This document shows, piece by piece, positions 23,620-36,300 of a stretch of 64,000 nt of DNA. Every line of letters begins with the position of its first letter. Within the stretch, counting starts at the first letter, position 1. The translations under genes were made by a program, and so were the position numbers. Source of the DNA: Trachythela sp. YZ-2020 (Eukaryota; Cnidaria; Anthozoa; Malacalcyonacea; Clavulariidae); contig JADLSH010000199.1 in NCBI GenBank assembly GCA_016169945.1, positions 2,294,001 through 2,358,000 on the forward strand, written 5' to 3'. The notes under the pieces were generated by a model. The model had not been told where the DNA came from, did not search any database, and worked only from the letters and a program-made list of their open reading frames with translations.

Positions 23620-26600
23620 TTAAGCTTGTACAGTTTGTTCTTTGTTTGTGCTGTCTTCATCATCTGACTTGCCAGAGCCGAGTGAGGTTCCGGACATCGA
23701 GCGTGTACGTAGGGTGGGCACTAAAAATAGAGAGATTGTGATGGTTACTCTAGGGCAGCCCAGCGTAGGTAGTATTCTGTATAAATTCCGGTTCTGTATA
23801 GATCCCGGTTTTGCTGGCGACTTCATCGCTCGACCAAACTTTCCTCGCGACTTTGTCGCCTAACCAAACTTCGTAGAGGTCGACTTTCAGCAAGTCTATA
23901 TTCTGTATTATACAATAAGCTGCCGTGGTTTGTGCCTGCGCTATTACACACGTACAAATCTCACATCTTGTCAGCAAGATGTGTTCGCAACAGACTTGTA
24001 ACAAGCTTGTCAACAAGTTGTAACAATGCAAGGTTCTCCACAGTTGTAAGTGGGGCAGGTGAAAGAGGTGTCTGAACAGGCAAGTGTCCCGCGTAGCACC
24101 AGAGGCACGACAAACCTCTAGGGGGGGTCCAGGGCATGATCCCCTGGAAAATTGTGAAATCTGAAGTCTCTGAAATGCCATTTCCTGCATTTTGAGGGAA
24201 GATTTAAGCTTTTATAGAATTCTAAAGATTATAGTAATAAACGTCATATCAATTATAAAACACACCACTGTTTTACACAAAACTGCCTTTACATAAACTC
24301 TAGGATTCTCCAGGCGGTAATCAGTAGTTGTGGAAACGATAAATTTTACCGGTTACCGCCTGATAAGGAGAACCCTGACAATGCTGTCATAACAAGTTGT
24401 TGAATTGCAGTTGAATTGCAGTTGACAAGTTGTTGAATTGATGGAACAACTTGTAGTAAGTCTGTCAAGTCGACAACCCTTGTAGCAAGTTGTCAACAAG
24501 CTGTTGGCAACTTGTCAACAAGCTGGGAACAAGCACTACGAACATATCGTGATAACAAGTTGTTGAAACAGCATTGGTACAAGTCTGCTGCAGGTTTGTT
24601 ACAACTTGTGCATTTTTACGTGTGTACCTGAAAAAGATTTAAAAACACTTCAACTGTTGAAGCAAAGACCCTCGTCACGAGGTTAGTTGACGAAGGCACT
24701 TCGCTTGAAAGTCGAAGTGTTTCAGTACCAAACCAGAACGAGAAGTTCTGTAAATAAGTAAATTGTGCTAATGTATAAACGGTTCTCGATCACAAATCTT
24801 GCTCTAATCAGTACGAATTTCAACGACAATTTTGTCTAAGATGGTTTCATTAAAAGGCATACTAACCAAGTCCCAATCCCTGAATGAACAGTAGCACTCC
24901 TTCTGCTGACTTTAAAGGCTAGACACAAAATTTAACATAGATATTTGTTAAGATTGATTGCACTCTCTAGTATACATACGTTATTTAATGACAAGAGATA
25001 CTGTATCTGGTGTATATCATACAAACTGTATAAAAAATATGCTAAACAGGGTTTATAATTGAAACTCGATTTCTTCACCTTCTCATCCAATGGATCAGAT
25101 CCACAGTCGTCCAGTCTCAAAATATTGCACGTACGTTTATTGAGGTGACTGAAAAATTTCTCCTGTTGGAAGTAGACAGTATGAAAGATTAAAATAGACA
25201 GTAAGAAAGATTAAACACGAAATTCTGTATGCTTTCTTTCGCGTGTGTTACATATCCCAATCTGAATTAAAAGTTATGGTGCGAAAAATATGAAGTAGTG
25301 CATTGTTTTCCAAAGGATTGGATCGCATTTTCAATTGGAACGTGTTCCTATTTCAAATGCGTTCTAATCCACCTTCCATTTGCGTTCCAATCGAACCGGA
25401 ACGCGTTTCGGACGCGTTCGGAACGCAATTCGAATGCGTTTGGAACGCAATACAACGATTCCAAATACTATAACAAAATGACCTACCGAATCTTTATGAT
25501 GCGGAGATAAGTCACCATTGATTACAAGGACTGGACATCTATAGAGTTGAGAAAACTTCACTTAGAACCTGCCGCAAATTTGACTATCCTCTACCGACTC
25601 TGACCGTCCTTTGTACACTAAATATCTCTATGACAATCCAAAGTTTGAACAAACTTCATTTCAGTAGTGTTTACTTACTCAATGTTCTTGATTTCGTGCG
25701 TAATGTCACTTCGCCTTAAAAGAAACAATTATGTTTTATTTAAGTTTAACGTTTACTTTTTACATCTTGCTTTAACAAGGCCAGCTTCAGGCCAGCCCTA
25801 CTATCAAATTATGGAGTGTGGTACTTACTGCATATAAGCATGGACAAATAAAGCCAAGTTATGGGGATTGAAAGAATCCGTAAGAGTTTTGATGTACTCA
25901 TCAACAGAGGCCATATCTGGTTTGCCATGTTTCTAAAAAGGTAAGAAGAATAACATGATTACATGTACAAATGTACAGCATACAATCATGTACTGTACCA
26001 TACTGTATGCTTACCATTAGTTAATGCTAACTATAAAGCTATATGGTCCCAGTTTACCTTTCCAAAATGATGGTGCACAAAATAATGGTTAACTTGCTCA
26101 CTGAATCCTTTGGTTTCCAACTGCCATGATCGGAGCTAAAATATATTATATAAACAAAGGAGAGTAATCAGAATACAAACCAGATTACAGGTGTGAAATC
26201 TAATACTTCCAAATAGAGAATAGATCATTGAGTGCAGTCAAAATTAAATCAGACATTGTACATAGTTATTGATTCCAGTGGATAAAGGTAGCCATATCAT
26301 TATACCTTTTCCTCAGCCTTCTCCAGCAATGGAGCTTTCCCTGCAGATGGCTCTACAAGAATGAGGCCAAGTGGCTTGGATGGGTGCTTTAACTAAACAG
26401 AAAAAGAATAAAGAGATGCAAAGATTCTTTTAACATGAACATGGTTTTGATGAAAAAAACAATTGTAAAGTCATGATTATAATTTTAAGAAACTTACAGC
26501 ATATCGTGTTAAAATGTTTGCACCAGCACCTACACCAAAACCAACGACATCTGTAAGTCTGAAATAACAAAAAATATGCAGATGATACAATATTTATAAT

Positions 26601-29600
26601 TGATTAACCCATTAGCTGGCAATGCGCCCAGATGTGCCCTATTTTAGTATTTCACTCTGTCTAACGCCAGATGATTTTACTCGTCAGTGGTAGGGTATTG
26701 CCAGTTAATGGGTTAACAAAACTATCTGCCAGTGTCTCTTGTTAACCCATTAGCTGGCAATGCACCCAAATATGCCCTATTTTAGTATTTTACAGAGATA
26801 ACAAAGTAGGGTGAATCAGGGTGAATTGTGGGTGAATCAGGGTGAATTGTGGCTGAATGATTTGACAGAAGACATGGGAAGTTGCTTTGTTAACTTATTA
26901 ATGCCCAATGGTAATATCATCTGGTATTAGGCAGAGTTGAATGAAGGTGCATATTGTTCAGACACCACTGGAATTTGTTAAGCACCGCAAATTGTTAGGT
27001 TAGGTTATGTTAGATCAAATGTCTATGTAACATTGTATGTTTTTGAGTTCACCAGAGTGTGTTCCCTTGGTCCATCATTCTTATTTCTGTGCTGTATAAC
27101 ATGTACATACCCAAAGTGTTCCACAACACTGGCAACACTCTCTGCTAATCTGTCCATTGTTGGATATTGATATCTGAACAAACAACATTGATACCGAATA
27201 TGTCAGTAACAGATGCATTGAAAACAACTTCAATTTTACATGCTTTGTAAAATCTATAACAGCTATCACTAAAATCATTTTTACCCATCAGAAAATTTCT
27301 CAGCTCCTGGTTCCTACAATGGAAGAAATAACAATATTATTCAAACAATAAGTTTTGCCTATTAGATCTTCAGTCATGCTGTTTTGATATTTGTTAACCC
27401 ATTAGCTTGCAATGCGCCCAGATGCATCCTACTTTAGTATTTTACTCTGTCTAACACCAGACAATTTTACCCGTCAGTGGTAGAGTATTGCCAGTTAATT
27501 GGTTAATTACTAAACCCATGATATCAACAGTTCAACACCTCAAAAAACTGTTTTGTAACACATATAGTCATAACAATATATATTATATTATGAATGTACA
27601 TACCTGTCCAGGAGCTAGAATGTGATAGACGATGAATCGATCATGTAGTCGTTTCATATCTTCATGGTTCAAAAACTTGTCAAAGCATGTTTTATCTATA
27701 TAACATGAAATCAGATCAGACATTTTATGAGAGAACCAGCTCACTTATCTGATATGGAAGGAGTACAGATTTTTAGCAAGGTGAAGGGCTTTCCTAGTGT
27801 TTTCTGCAACAATGGTAATAGCAGACTAAGCAAAGAAATAGAGACCGTGAAATGCCTAATAGGCAATGGTAAACCGCCTGGTAACTGCTGTTTATTGAAA
27901 ACAACTAAAGGCTGTTTTCCACTTCAACGTAGCAAATATCTTTGTTTCCTGAGCACTCGGGTAGAACTAATGACTTTGACACAAAATTTTAATTACTAAT
28001 CTCTGTAAATATAAAGCAATTCACTTTTGTGCAATTTTATATTCAATAAACCATTTCATTCAAAAGAAAATGCTACAGTATGGTACAATATGTTTGAAGT
28101 GAAAAACAGCTGTAAGAAAACTATGTGTGTGCAGAGAACTGTGCATGTAAAATATGCTTCATGCATTATTTTTAGGGTCTGCAAATTTGCTGTAATTCTT
28201 TAGGGAAATTGAAAGGAAATTTTTAATTTTGAAAAGTGGAAACATGTTTGCAACAACAAAGATAATGGCACCCTTGCATTTGCTTTTGAACATTGAGTTT
28301 GAATGTCTTCAAACATTTCTTTCTTAGTTTGCAAGTATTTCAAACAAATTTCAGGATTTCCTCTATACTTAGAACACACTGACTAATTTAAATAATCTTT
28401 CAAATTTTGTTGTGTAATAAGTTGTGCACCCAGGCTCATGTGGGCATGTGCTGGGTCCAAGCACATACCCCAAAGTAAAGCATCAAGGCAGTGCCTCTCC
28501 AGCACCACTGCAAATTTTGTAGAAATGCCATAAATCATGAAAATGTCATTATACACTGGTGGACGTGCACTCCCAGAAAATCCACCCATGGAAACTGCAT
28601 AGAGAGTAGGCTTTCAATCAATGATAGGCCATTGAAAGTGCTATCAGGGTTCGAAACTATGAATTTAACAGAAATTGTATAATTTGACAGAAATTGTGAA
28701 GAAATTCAAATTTTGAAATGTGGAAACACACCACAACAAAATGGCAACATTTTGCCTAAATTTGAAAGGTTTTGTGGTCACAACCCTCGCCATTCGCCTA
28801 TCATTTTCTTGACAACTCAGAACATTCTCAATATACCCCCGCATTTGCTTTGGCAATTGCCCAGTACAGTACCGAGGCGAATTTCGAAGGCTGTCACATT
28901 TGGAAACCAAAGCCAATTTATACTGCCTAACCAATATAATATTGAAATAATTCCAACATTATTAAACTTTTATTGCCATAAGCATCTGCATTTTGATGAG
29001 ATGTCTGCATTTTTTTCTCGCAGACAAACGATATTGCGATTTAACTCATCTCAAAAAATTTTTACAAAGTTTATTAAAAATGCTAATTTTAATGCCTGCT
29101 TCAGAAATTTTGCCTTTATTTCTCGTTTTTTCCATTTTCTATTTTTCAGCCCTTTGTATATTTATCACTATTGACACATTAGGAAATTTGTTTTGTCAAA
29201 TAATTGCATTTGCACTGCTCTTGCTATTAAATATTTAAGAAGTAGAACCACTGCAAGATAGAGCCCCTCAAATCTTTTGTAGATAAAAATCGATCACACC
29301 AAATGCTTACGATTCAAACCAATGTCATGAAAGGTCAACAGAATATTTATTTCTTTTGACTTCACGTCTTCTTTGCCTTCTTCTCCCTATAATACACGCA
29401 AAAATTTATGCATATGTAATTTTTGACCAAGAATGTCTGCCAAAGCCATAACAAAATTCAAATAGCATTTAAATACTTAAGCGGAATATTTACACAAATC
29501 TTTAGTACACGAACTACAACAGTACACGATATTAAAATATGAACGTACAAGACACGCATTGCCCATCTATATATTATTTAACGAGACTCCTTCGACTCAA

Positions 29601-30565
29601 AGCAAATTAAAAGCTACAAGACAAAGCGTACAAACCTCAATCATAACAGTCAAGTCTCCAACCTTTTCAATCTGCAAAGAATACGACATAAAGATTTGAT
29701 AAAGCAACAGACGCAGGTAGAAAAGGCAGAGGTTTCAAGCAGACGCCGAAGGCACATCTGGCTAAAGGCATGCTGCTAAAACGAGAACATTTTGAAGCGT
29801 TAATATACGGCAAATATACGTACTCGTTCGCCCATTGCGAATCCTTGTTATGCAGACACACACCAAATGTTTAAGACAAAGACAGTGAAAAAGAAAGAAC
29901 CAAATATTGGTTTATACAACGACTTTTGTTTATACAAAATCCACGTTCCTGAAGCTTTATACAAACATTTGTTGTGCAACCGGCTTGACTAGCTGGGGAA
30001 TCACAAGCTCAGAAAAATATTTTTAGCCAATCAGATCCGTAGAAACATCAACATTGCGCAAGGATAATTTTTTTTGCCCAACAACAATGGCGGAGCTTTG
30101 CTCAATTTTACAGGAACAAAACAAATGTATTACTGCAAAGGGAACAATATACAAGCTTTGAATTCAGGACAGAATTTAAAATAAAAATATGTGTAAAGCC
30201 AACAGAAATCAACTGCCTTGAAAGAAATTATGGAAAGAATGCAGCGCGAATGCAACTTAAGCCTTTGAGATTGCGGGGCAAGGTCACGCTGACACGCTGC
30301 GTAAAGTCACTTTCCAATAATTGATAAAGTCGTCTGCGAGTTTTCAAAATAATTGCGGATAGTATTTTATTGCAATTTTGTCTAGCTTAAATCTTGTTCA
30401 TTACACTATTACAGCTACAACATCGGAAATATATTTGCAAAATATGCCAAAAAATATGCGATGAAAAAATGAAGAGCTACCCCTAAAATATTGTCAATGG
30501 TCCAATAAAATTATCCTTACCGAACACGGATGCCATATACCATCAATCTCAACTGCAGCAGCCAT
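23620..30565 (-). CDS. NDRG-family protein (inactive alpha/beta hydrolase)
   Basis: Fifteen exons on the minus strand: 30565-30521, 29671-29636, 29386-29311, 27695-27604, 27313-27285, 27173-27111, 26558-26498, 26392-26306, 26135-26058, 25932-25829, 25714-25679, 25538-25487, 25162-25079, 24918-24867 and 23720-23620. All join in phase to give 331 aa. Family landmarks are TFHDIGLNHKTCF, YHILAPGQEPGAEKF, GYQYPTMDRLAE and GFGVGAGANILTRYA (the usual hydrolase serine elbow is replaced by GVGAG, as in all NDRGs). CPVLVINGDLSPHH, LDDCGSDP and FIQGLGLVPTLRTRSMSG follow. NDRG proteins are cytosolic stress and differentiation scaffolds without known enzyme activity. The C-terminus ends in a short Ser/acidic tail without the decapeptide repeats of vertebrate NDRG1. 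Exon 14 uses the TCTAG acceptor; the nearer CAG breaks frame. Long introns hold only MITEs and low-complexity DNA. Which vertebrate paralogue it corresponds to cannot be decided. Confidence 0.96.
23945..24626. mobile_element. CAAGTTGT-palindrome MITE, copy 2, split by an insertion
   Basis: Ends TACACACGTACAAATC and its inverse at 24626 match the copy at 10446. The element is interrupted at 24030-24377 by a second element. It lies in the last intron of the NDRG gene. Confidence 0.85.
24030..24377. mobile_element. Nested insertion with 7-bp target duplication
   Basis: Begins AAGGTTCTCC and ends GGAGAACCCTG. The heptamer ACAATGC occurs at 24023-24029 and 24378-24384. The interior combines a GGGGGGTCCAGGGCATGATC block related to the repeats at 5.3 and 31.1 kb with a CAGGCGGTAATCAGTAG / GGTTACCGCCTG hairpin. 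Confidence 0.75.
26604..26716. mobile_element. 113-bp MITE of the TTAACCCATTA family, copy 1
   Basis: Starts TTAACCCATTAGCTGGCAAT and ends with its inverse (ATTGCCAGTTAATGGGTTAA). Further copies are at 27394-27506 and 40674-40786, and a truncated copy starts at 26742. Intronic in NDRG. Confidence 0.85.
27394..27506. mobile_element. 113-bp MITE of the TTAACCCATTA family, copy 2
   Basis: Same ends and length as the copy at 26604 and the same orientation, with point differences including TTAACCCATTAGCTTGCAAT. Intronic in NDRG. Confidence 0.85.
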
Positions 30566-31004
30566 TCTTTGTACCTTATCTCTACAAATATACGCTTGTT
30601 TGTTGATAGTGGGAATTATAAGATGTCTTTCATTGTTTTCAACTGTATTGGTAGGCACTCAAGTTGCCTAGAAAACCAATAACCCCAACATCCCATATCA
30701 CGCCTTCTTTGGCAAAAAGCTTTTGTGTCGACACAAAGAGTTGGCTGCGAGAAACACTGGTTAATTCATTCATTCAACCTATTATTTCCTGCCTATACTA
30801 CGCTCTGTAAACCGTAATCTCGGCTGTAACATTGATCATAAACTAATGACAGGCACCCAAGTGCTACCCTGGTTCTCGCTCGTATACGAGCGAGAATAAT
30901 AGGGCCGGAATACAAGAACCTCTGCCCTCTGGCAACGAGGGTACCCAGGTCCGTAACAAAAGTGCAGTTTTGCCGGAACGGTCGGTACCAAAGTACAGGG
31001 ACCG

Positions 31005-31275
31005 GGGAGCATTTTTTGAATTGGGTGGGCTAAAGATCTCAAAGCCAAAGGGCGGAGTGACACTCGTATCGAGTGCTGAAGGCGCGAGACCTTTAGGGGG
31101 AGGTGGGGGTATGCTCCCCCAGAAAATTTTGAAATCTACAGTCTCTGGAACGTCATTTCATGCATGCACTTTGGGGGAAGATTTAAGAGCAATGTCACAA
31201 GATATATATGTTGACAAATTATTGGGGGCTAAAGCCCTCCAGGCCCCCACTCTGCTCCGCGGTCCCTGCACAAGT
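31005..31275. repeat. Dispersed repeat with GGTCCCTG-type ends
   Basis: Outer blocks GGGACCGGGGAGCA and TGCTCCGCGGTCCC are imperfect inverses. The internal blocks CCCCCAGAAAATTTTGAAAT and TTTGGGGGAAGATTTAAGAG are shared with 5255-5440 and 24.1-24.2 kb. The 110-aa ORF spanning it is a by-product. Confidence 0.6.
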
Positions 31276-31427
31276 TTGTCCAGAAGGATCATCCGTCTCT
31301 AGTATAATAAATCAATAACAAATCAAGGCGATAGTTTTCAATCAATTAAGTGCGAGTATTCCAAAACAACAACTTTCAACCAATCAAACTCGAGTATCCC
31401 TAGACAGCAACTCTCGACCAATCAGGT

Positions 31428-31757
31428 ATAGATGAAATGGTTCAACCATCCAGTCAATTTAATGCAGATCAGTGGCTCACTGAACTGTATAGAAATACTG
31501 GATAGAAGTCCTTCATAGTAGTACTTTATCTTGTATAAATGAAATGGTTCAATTATCCAGTAAGTTCAATGGCAGATCAGTGGCCCGCTGATCTGCATTA
31601 AATTGACTGGATGGTTAAACCATTTCATCTGTATAAGATGAAGTACCAAAGTGAAAGACTTCTATCCAGTGCTTCTATCCAGTATTACTATATAGTTCAG
31701 TGAGCCACTGATCTGCATTAAATTGACTGGATGGTTGAACCATTCCATCTATACAAG
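31428..31757. repeat. Compound palindrome with four GTTCAACCATCCAGT arms
   Basis: The outer arms (31428-31506 and the inverse of 31680-31757) are about 78 bp and nearly identical. Inside them is a second, diverged inverted pair (31542-31577 against 31577-31626) sharing GCAGATCAGTGG and AAATGGTTCAA blocks. This reads as an element inserted into or duplicated within its own relative. Confidence 0.75.
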
Positions 31758-32054
31758 ATGAAGTACTCAGTCATACTCAAATACTAAATCATGGAATCAT
31801 ATAAATGGAATCATAGATCGAATCATAGAGCCACTGAGCCATAGCCATAGGCCCTATAATTCTATGGTTCTGATTCTACGGTTCTATGTTTCTATGGTTA
31901 TAAAGTAAAAAATATTCACTCTCTTCCACTGTCAAGATATGCACCAATATGGCACATTTGCCCAAGGTATCCATATTCATGTCTTCATAATTCTTCCACG
32001 ATGCATGTGTGGGAAATTTTTATCATTAGCGTTGAAAAAGAAGGTTTGGGGTCT

Positions 32055-32210
32055 TACTATCGGTTTATGACGACCGAGCATCACAGCGCGCGGTGAATAT
32101 TACATCACGACTCACGAGGATATTATCGGTTTATGACGACCGAGCATCACAGCGCGAGGTGAATATTACATCACGAGGATATTATCGGTTTATGACGACC
32201 GAGCACCATA
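32055..32210. repeat. Tandem repeat, three units of about 60 bp
   Basis: The block TATCGGTTTATGACGACCGA, with GCATCACAGCGCG and GTGAATATTACATCACGA, recurs two and a half times. No coding potential. Confidence 0.8.
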
Positions 32211-32278
32211 TAATAAACTCAATATAATAAACTGATACTCCGATACTCGTATATGAAATACAACGTAACCAATGCACC

Positions 32279-32559
32279 CAGAGCTGCAAAAAAGCTGCGA
32301 GTATGCGGGACCACACATGAGGAAAGTTGAAAGTAAAACACTGAACAATATAACATTGCAAAGCAGTCAGTATACTGGACAAGTCAGTCTAGTATAGTTG
32401 CAACAGTCAGCACTCAGACAGACTAACAGTACGACTGCAATGGCAGACCTACCCAGTACCCAGGCAAAAGTCTGTATGCAGCATGTCGGAAAATTTCCGG
32501 TTATTTGAGGAAGGTTGGGAAACCCAAAATCCTACCCGAAGGAAAGATTTGCAACTCTG
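32279..32559. mobile_element. MITE of the CAGAGTTGCAAA family, copy 3
   Basis: Ends CAGAGCTGCAAA and TTTGCAACTCTG define the inverted repeat. The interior matches the copy at 2412 (GGAAAATTTCCGGTTATTT, AACCCAAAATCCTACCC). Confidence 0.8.
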
Positions 32560-32590
32560 AATACACATAACGTATATCATATGTTACTAG

Positions 32591-32751
32591 ACATAGACTA
32601 CCTGATTATGTCATAGATTACCTGATTATGTCATAGACTACCTCATTATGTCATAGACTACCTGATTATGTCATAGACTACCTGATTATGTCATAGACTA
32701 CCTGATTATGTCATAGACTACCTGATTATGTCATAGACTACCTGATTATGT
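32591..32751. repeat. Minisatellite, eight 20-bp units
   Basis: Eight head-to-tail copies of CATAGACTACCTGATTATGT with two single-base variants. There are no unique spacers, so it is not a CRISPR-like array. Confidence 0.9.
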
Positions 32752-32829
32752 GCAGAATTTCGTCACGAAATGTGAAAATAGTAATTATTCTCTAAGGAGT
32801 AATCATCCTCGTACCCAGGCTTTTCCCTC

Positions 32830-33012
32830 TTGTGGAGGTTGAGGAGTAATAATGTTAAACTATCTTTACCTAAACCAAGAACGAACTTTCTTAAAAGAAG
32901 TTTCTCTTATAGAGCAGCACAAGGGTGGAACGAATTATCGGATGAAGTAACTAATAACATTTCGGATTTGTCTTTACCCTATTTTAAACGGCGTTTAACC
33001 CTTGCACAATAA
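32830..33012 (+). pseudogene. LINE reverse-transcriptase ORF C-terminal fragment
   Basis: An open frame contains RSFSYRAAQGWNELSDEV and LPYFKRRL. This is the typical C-terminal end of non-LTR retrotransposon ORF2 proteins (SFSYRGAxLWNxLP followed by FKxxL). Everything upstream of the last ~60 residues is missing; a 5'-truncated insertion. Confidence 0.75.
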
Positions 33013-33312
33013 TGTATAATGCATTTCCGAAATTAATGGAGTGTGTAATAATTATGTGCTGTAATTAATTAGTAAATAATTATAGTTAATGTGTTTTTGA
33101 TATTATATAGCACGGCCCTTTGAAAAACAGATTGTACATATTATACTGAATAGGCTACCGAGTTAAAAGAAATTTTATTAAAGATTAAAGATATTGATAG
33201 GTGATTTAATAGTCTTTCGTCAAACCCATTTTTACTCGACCCCAAAGAAATATAATGAATGTAAATGAATTAAAACAAATATATATATTCCATTAATTGA
33301 AATAATCACTAA

Positions 33313-36300
33313 TTAATCACACCAAGGTGTGACTTTATATTTACAATTCAATTCAACGGCAACCATGGAGACAGCATGGCCTTCAATAGTCATTTCATGT
33401 CTACTTAATATTTTATGATCCATTGTATTTAAACCAGTTTCACGGTCTCTGTTGAAGGAAGCCTAAACGGGAATTCAAATAGTTTGTTTTAGAAAACGTA
33501 CACGCAAATAATCATATAATATTCTATACAATATACTGTCCAAAAATTCGTAAATTCTCAGAAGTAACGTTTTTAGCTACTTTTCTTCCCTAAAGGCCAT
33601 GTTATACGCGGCAATTTTTGCGAAAAAAAAGAAGGGTGAAAAAAAGCCGCGTCAACGCAATTTCTGCACAGATCTATGTTACGTAGAAAAGTACCCATAG
33701 AAAAAAACAGTGAACATGGCCCGCGTTTCACTCCACCAATATCAGCATTCTCATTCATTTCTTCGTTGCCTTCTGGGCATGTTTAGTAAGAAAAGAAAAC
33801 GGCAAAGTAAAACGAGATTCATGTTCACAATTCGTCTGCGAAATCACCTTCACCTAAAATCGTTCTGTGTCCGAAATTCTCCTATACATCGCAAAACAGC
33901 CAAACTTGTCTATTCACCTGTGCTCTAATGGTATATAAATTTGTTATCTAAAGTGGGTTTCAGCCGTTACGCGTTTTCCATATATGGTGCTGTATTATAC
34001 CGTATAATACAGCACCATATAATTTATACCATAACACACAATTGATCAATCACGAATCCTTAACACGGTCACGTGCCTGTCTGATATTTTCCGATGATCG
34101 GATAGGTGCCTTCATGTCGGACAGAAGCTTATCCCCCGCTTTTCTCGTTGTTTATCGTGCGTCTTTTTATATGGTTTGTAAATTTCGAACACAAATTTTG
34201 ACCGCCATATGCTGCATTATCACTGTGTTACACTTGCAGTGAAACTCTCCTTTCGGCTTTAATACCTGTTATAATCTTTCTTCAATAGTTCTATTTCATC
34301 TCAAGCTGACTCGTTCGTATACATTTACTTTTGTTTATAAAGCCTGTTTCCCCACTTCAACCGTATTGAAATGTGCTGTAGCGTTTTCCTGTGTCAATGT
34401 CATCAGTTCTTCTCTGGTGGTGCCAAAGCAAAGAAATACCTTACGTTTCGTTACAACACGTTTGAAATGGAAAACAGGTTTTAGGAAATAACGTTCTTAT
34501 ACCTTGAACTGTTTGCGTGAAGCTGGATAATCTCGTTTCCGTTTCTTGCCATGATTATGTTTGAAGGTCTTATACCCTGTTGTAATTCCAACTGGTTGTT
34601 TTATCTACAAATATTAGCAATACGCTCTTGAATCCTGTGCAGTAAATAATGTCTTCATAAGATATATATCATCATAGTTCTTAGTAGCTTTGCATGGAAA
34701 TTTGAATCTAACTATTAAATATAGTAGGTTTTCATTACTCACTGTCAATTTTGCCTCTTCAATTCTCATATATAGCTCGTCATCTTCTCTACCCCAGCCC
34801 CAAAACTGAGTGGACAAACCATTGACCTTTTAACAGAAAAACGCGCAAATTTAGAACAGTCTTATAGTTTTTGGTGAATTTCGAACTTAGGCAAAGAAAA
34901 TATAATTCGTCTGATTATTCACCTTAGGGACCGGTCATAAAGTATGTGTACTGGGGGGGTGGAGGGTATTCCAAAATACTACCATAAAATTTGGTACCCC
35001 CCCGAAAAGCGTCGGAAAATATTTAATACCCCCCTCAAAGGTGATGAAATGTTTCGTACCCCCCCCCCACCCAACCAATCACCCTCCCCCCCAAAAAAAC
35101 ATGAAACAAATATAAATGCCAAGAACGTAACATAATCTGTTACAAATTGTTATTGGTAATCCAAGTTTGAGCATTTCCATAAATTTAATAGTGCTCTTTT
35201 ACACCACATGTATCCAATCCGTACTTTTGTATGCTTGCCAGTATTCCATTAATAGGACTTGCTTGACTATCTTTTCCGTACCTAATAATAAAGTCGAAAG
35301 AGGTCCCGGCCATGCGCATTATTTATGATATATCAACAGAACGTCGTGACGTATTTCATATCTTTTTCAATATTTAAATCATTCTAAACGAGTAGGGGAG
35401 CTGCCCGACGGTAAAATTACGTAATCAAAGACTGTTCAGGTTGCAGAGATGTCAAACTAATAGGTTCCGTTCGAGACACTTTCCGATAAATGGTACTGTG
35501 CTACAGGGGCGTAAGAACGTATTCAATATTGGGGGGCCCAAGCTCACGAGGCGCCACCATGGTTGGCGCCGAGCAAAAATTTTTTAAAATTTGAAGCCCC
35601 CAGATCGCCGGAAACGGCCGTTTCAGAGTCTTATCTACCTCTTTTAGTGTGCTAAAGTTTGTAGTTTTAATCATAGACATAGTATTAGACTCATTTTTGT
35701 TTCGTACCCCACAAATGTCGTAATTCGTCTCATACCCCCAAAGGTTAGATAATTTGTTTCGTACCCCCCCAACTTACCCTCCACCCCCCCAGTACACGTA
35801 CTTTATGACCGGTCCCTTACTAAAATATGACAAATATAGACAGTGTTAGCCAGTAACGAAGTAAATTTACTTCGTTACTTTACTTAAGTAAAAAAAATCA
35901 GTATTTACCTGTAACGAAGTATTTTTTTTATGAAGTACTTCAGTTTTACTTGTAACGAAGTACGATTTTTGGTAAATATTTACTTTTTACTTCGTTACTT
36001 CTGTTATATTTTGGCGATGTAAAAAAGTATTCCTCAAAGCGGAGTGAGTGGTGAGCGGACTGGTGGGAATGTGAGCTGAGTGTTCTATTCCTGCTTTAAC
36101 CTTTGCATTAGCAAAGATACATATTACACATATACAAAAATAAGTTTGGGGGTAGTAGTTATCAGACCTTTTGGAACTGCTCATTTGACATCAACATAAT
36201 TCCCCCAATGAATTTTGGATAGTGGTATTTTGGATGTAGGGATGGTGCAGAAACATGAAATGGGCCATCTGCTGGGTAGCCATAGTTTAAATCTTTGTTA

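Noticed and set aside
24850..24902. Nearer CAG acceptor for NDRG exon 14
   Set aside because: It breaks the reading frame into the last exon; the TCTAG acceptor 16 bp upstream restores the family sequence PLKSAEGVLLFIQGLG.
32591..32751. Regular 20-bp repeats looked CRISPR-like
   Set aside because: Units are directly adjacent with no spacers, and the context is eukaryotic; it is a minisatellite.
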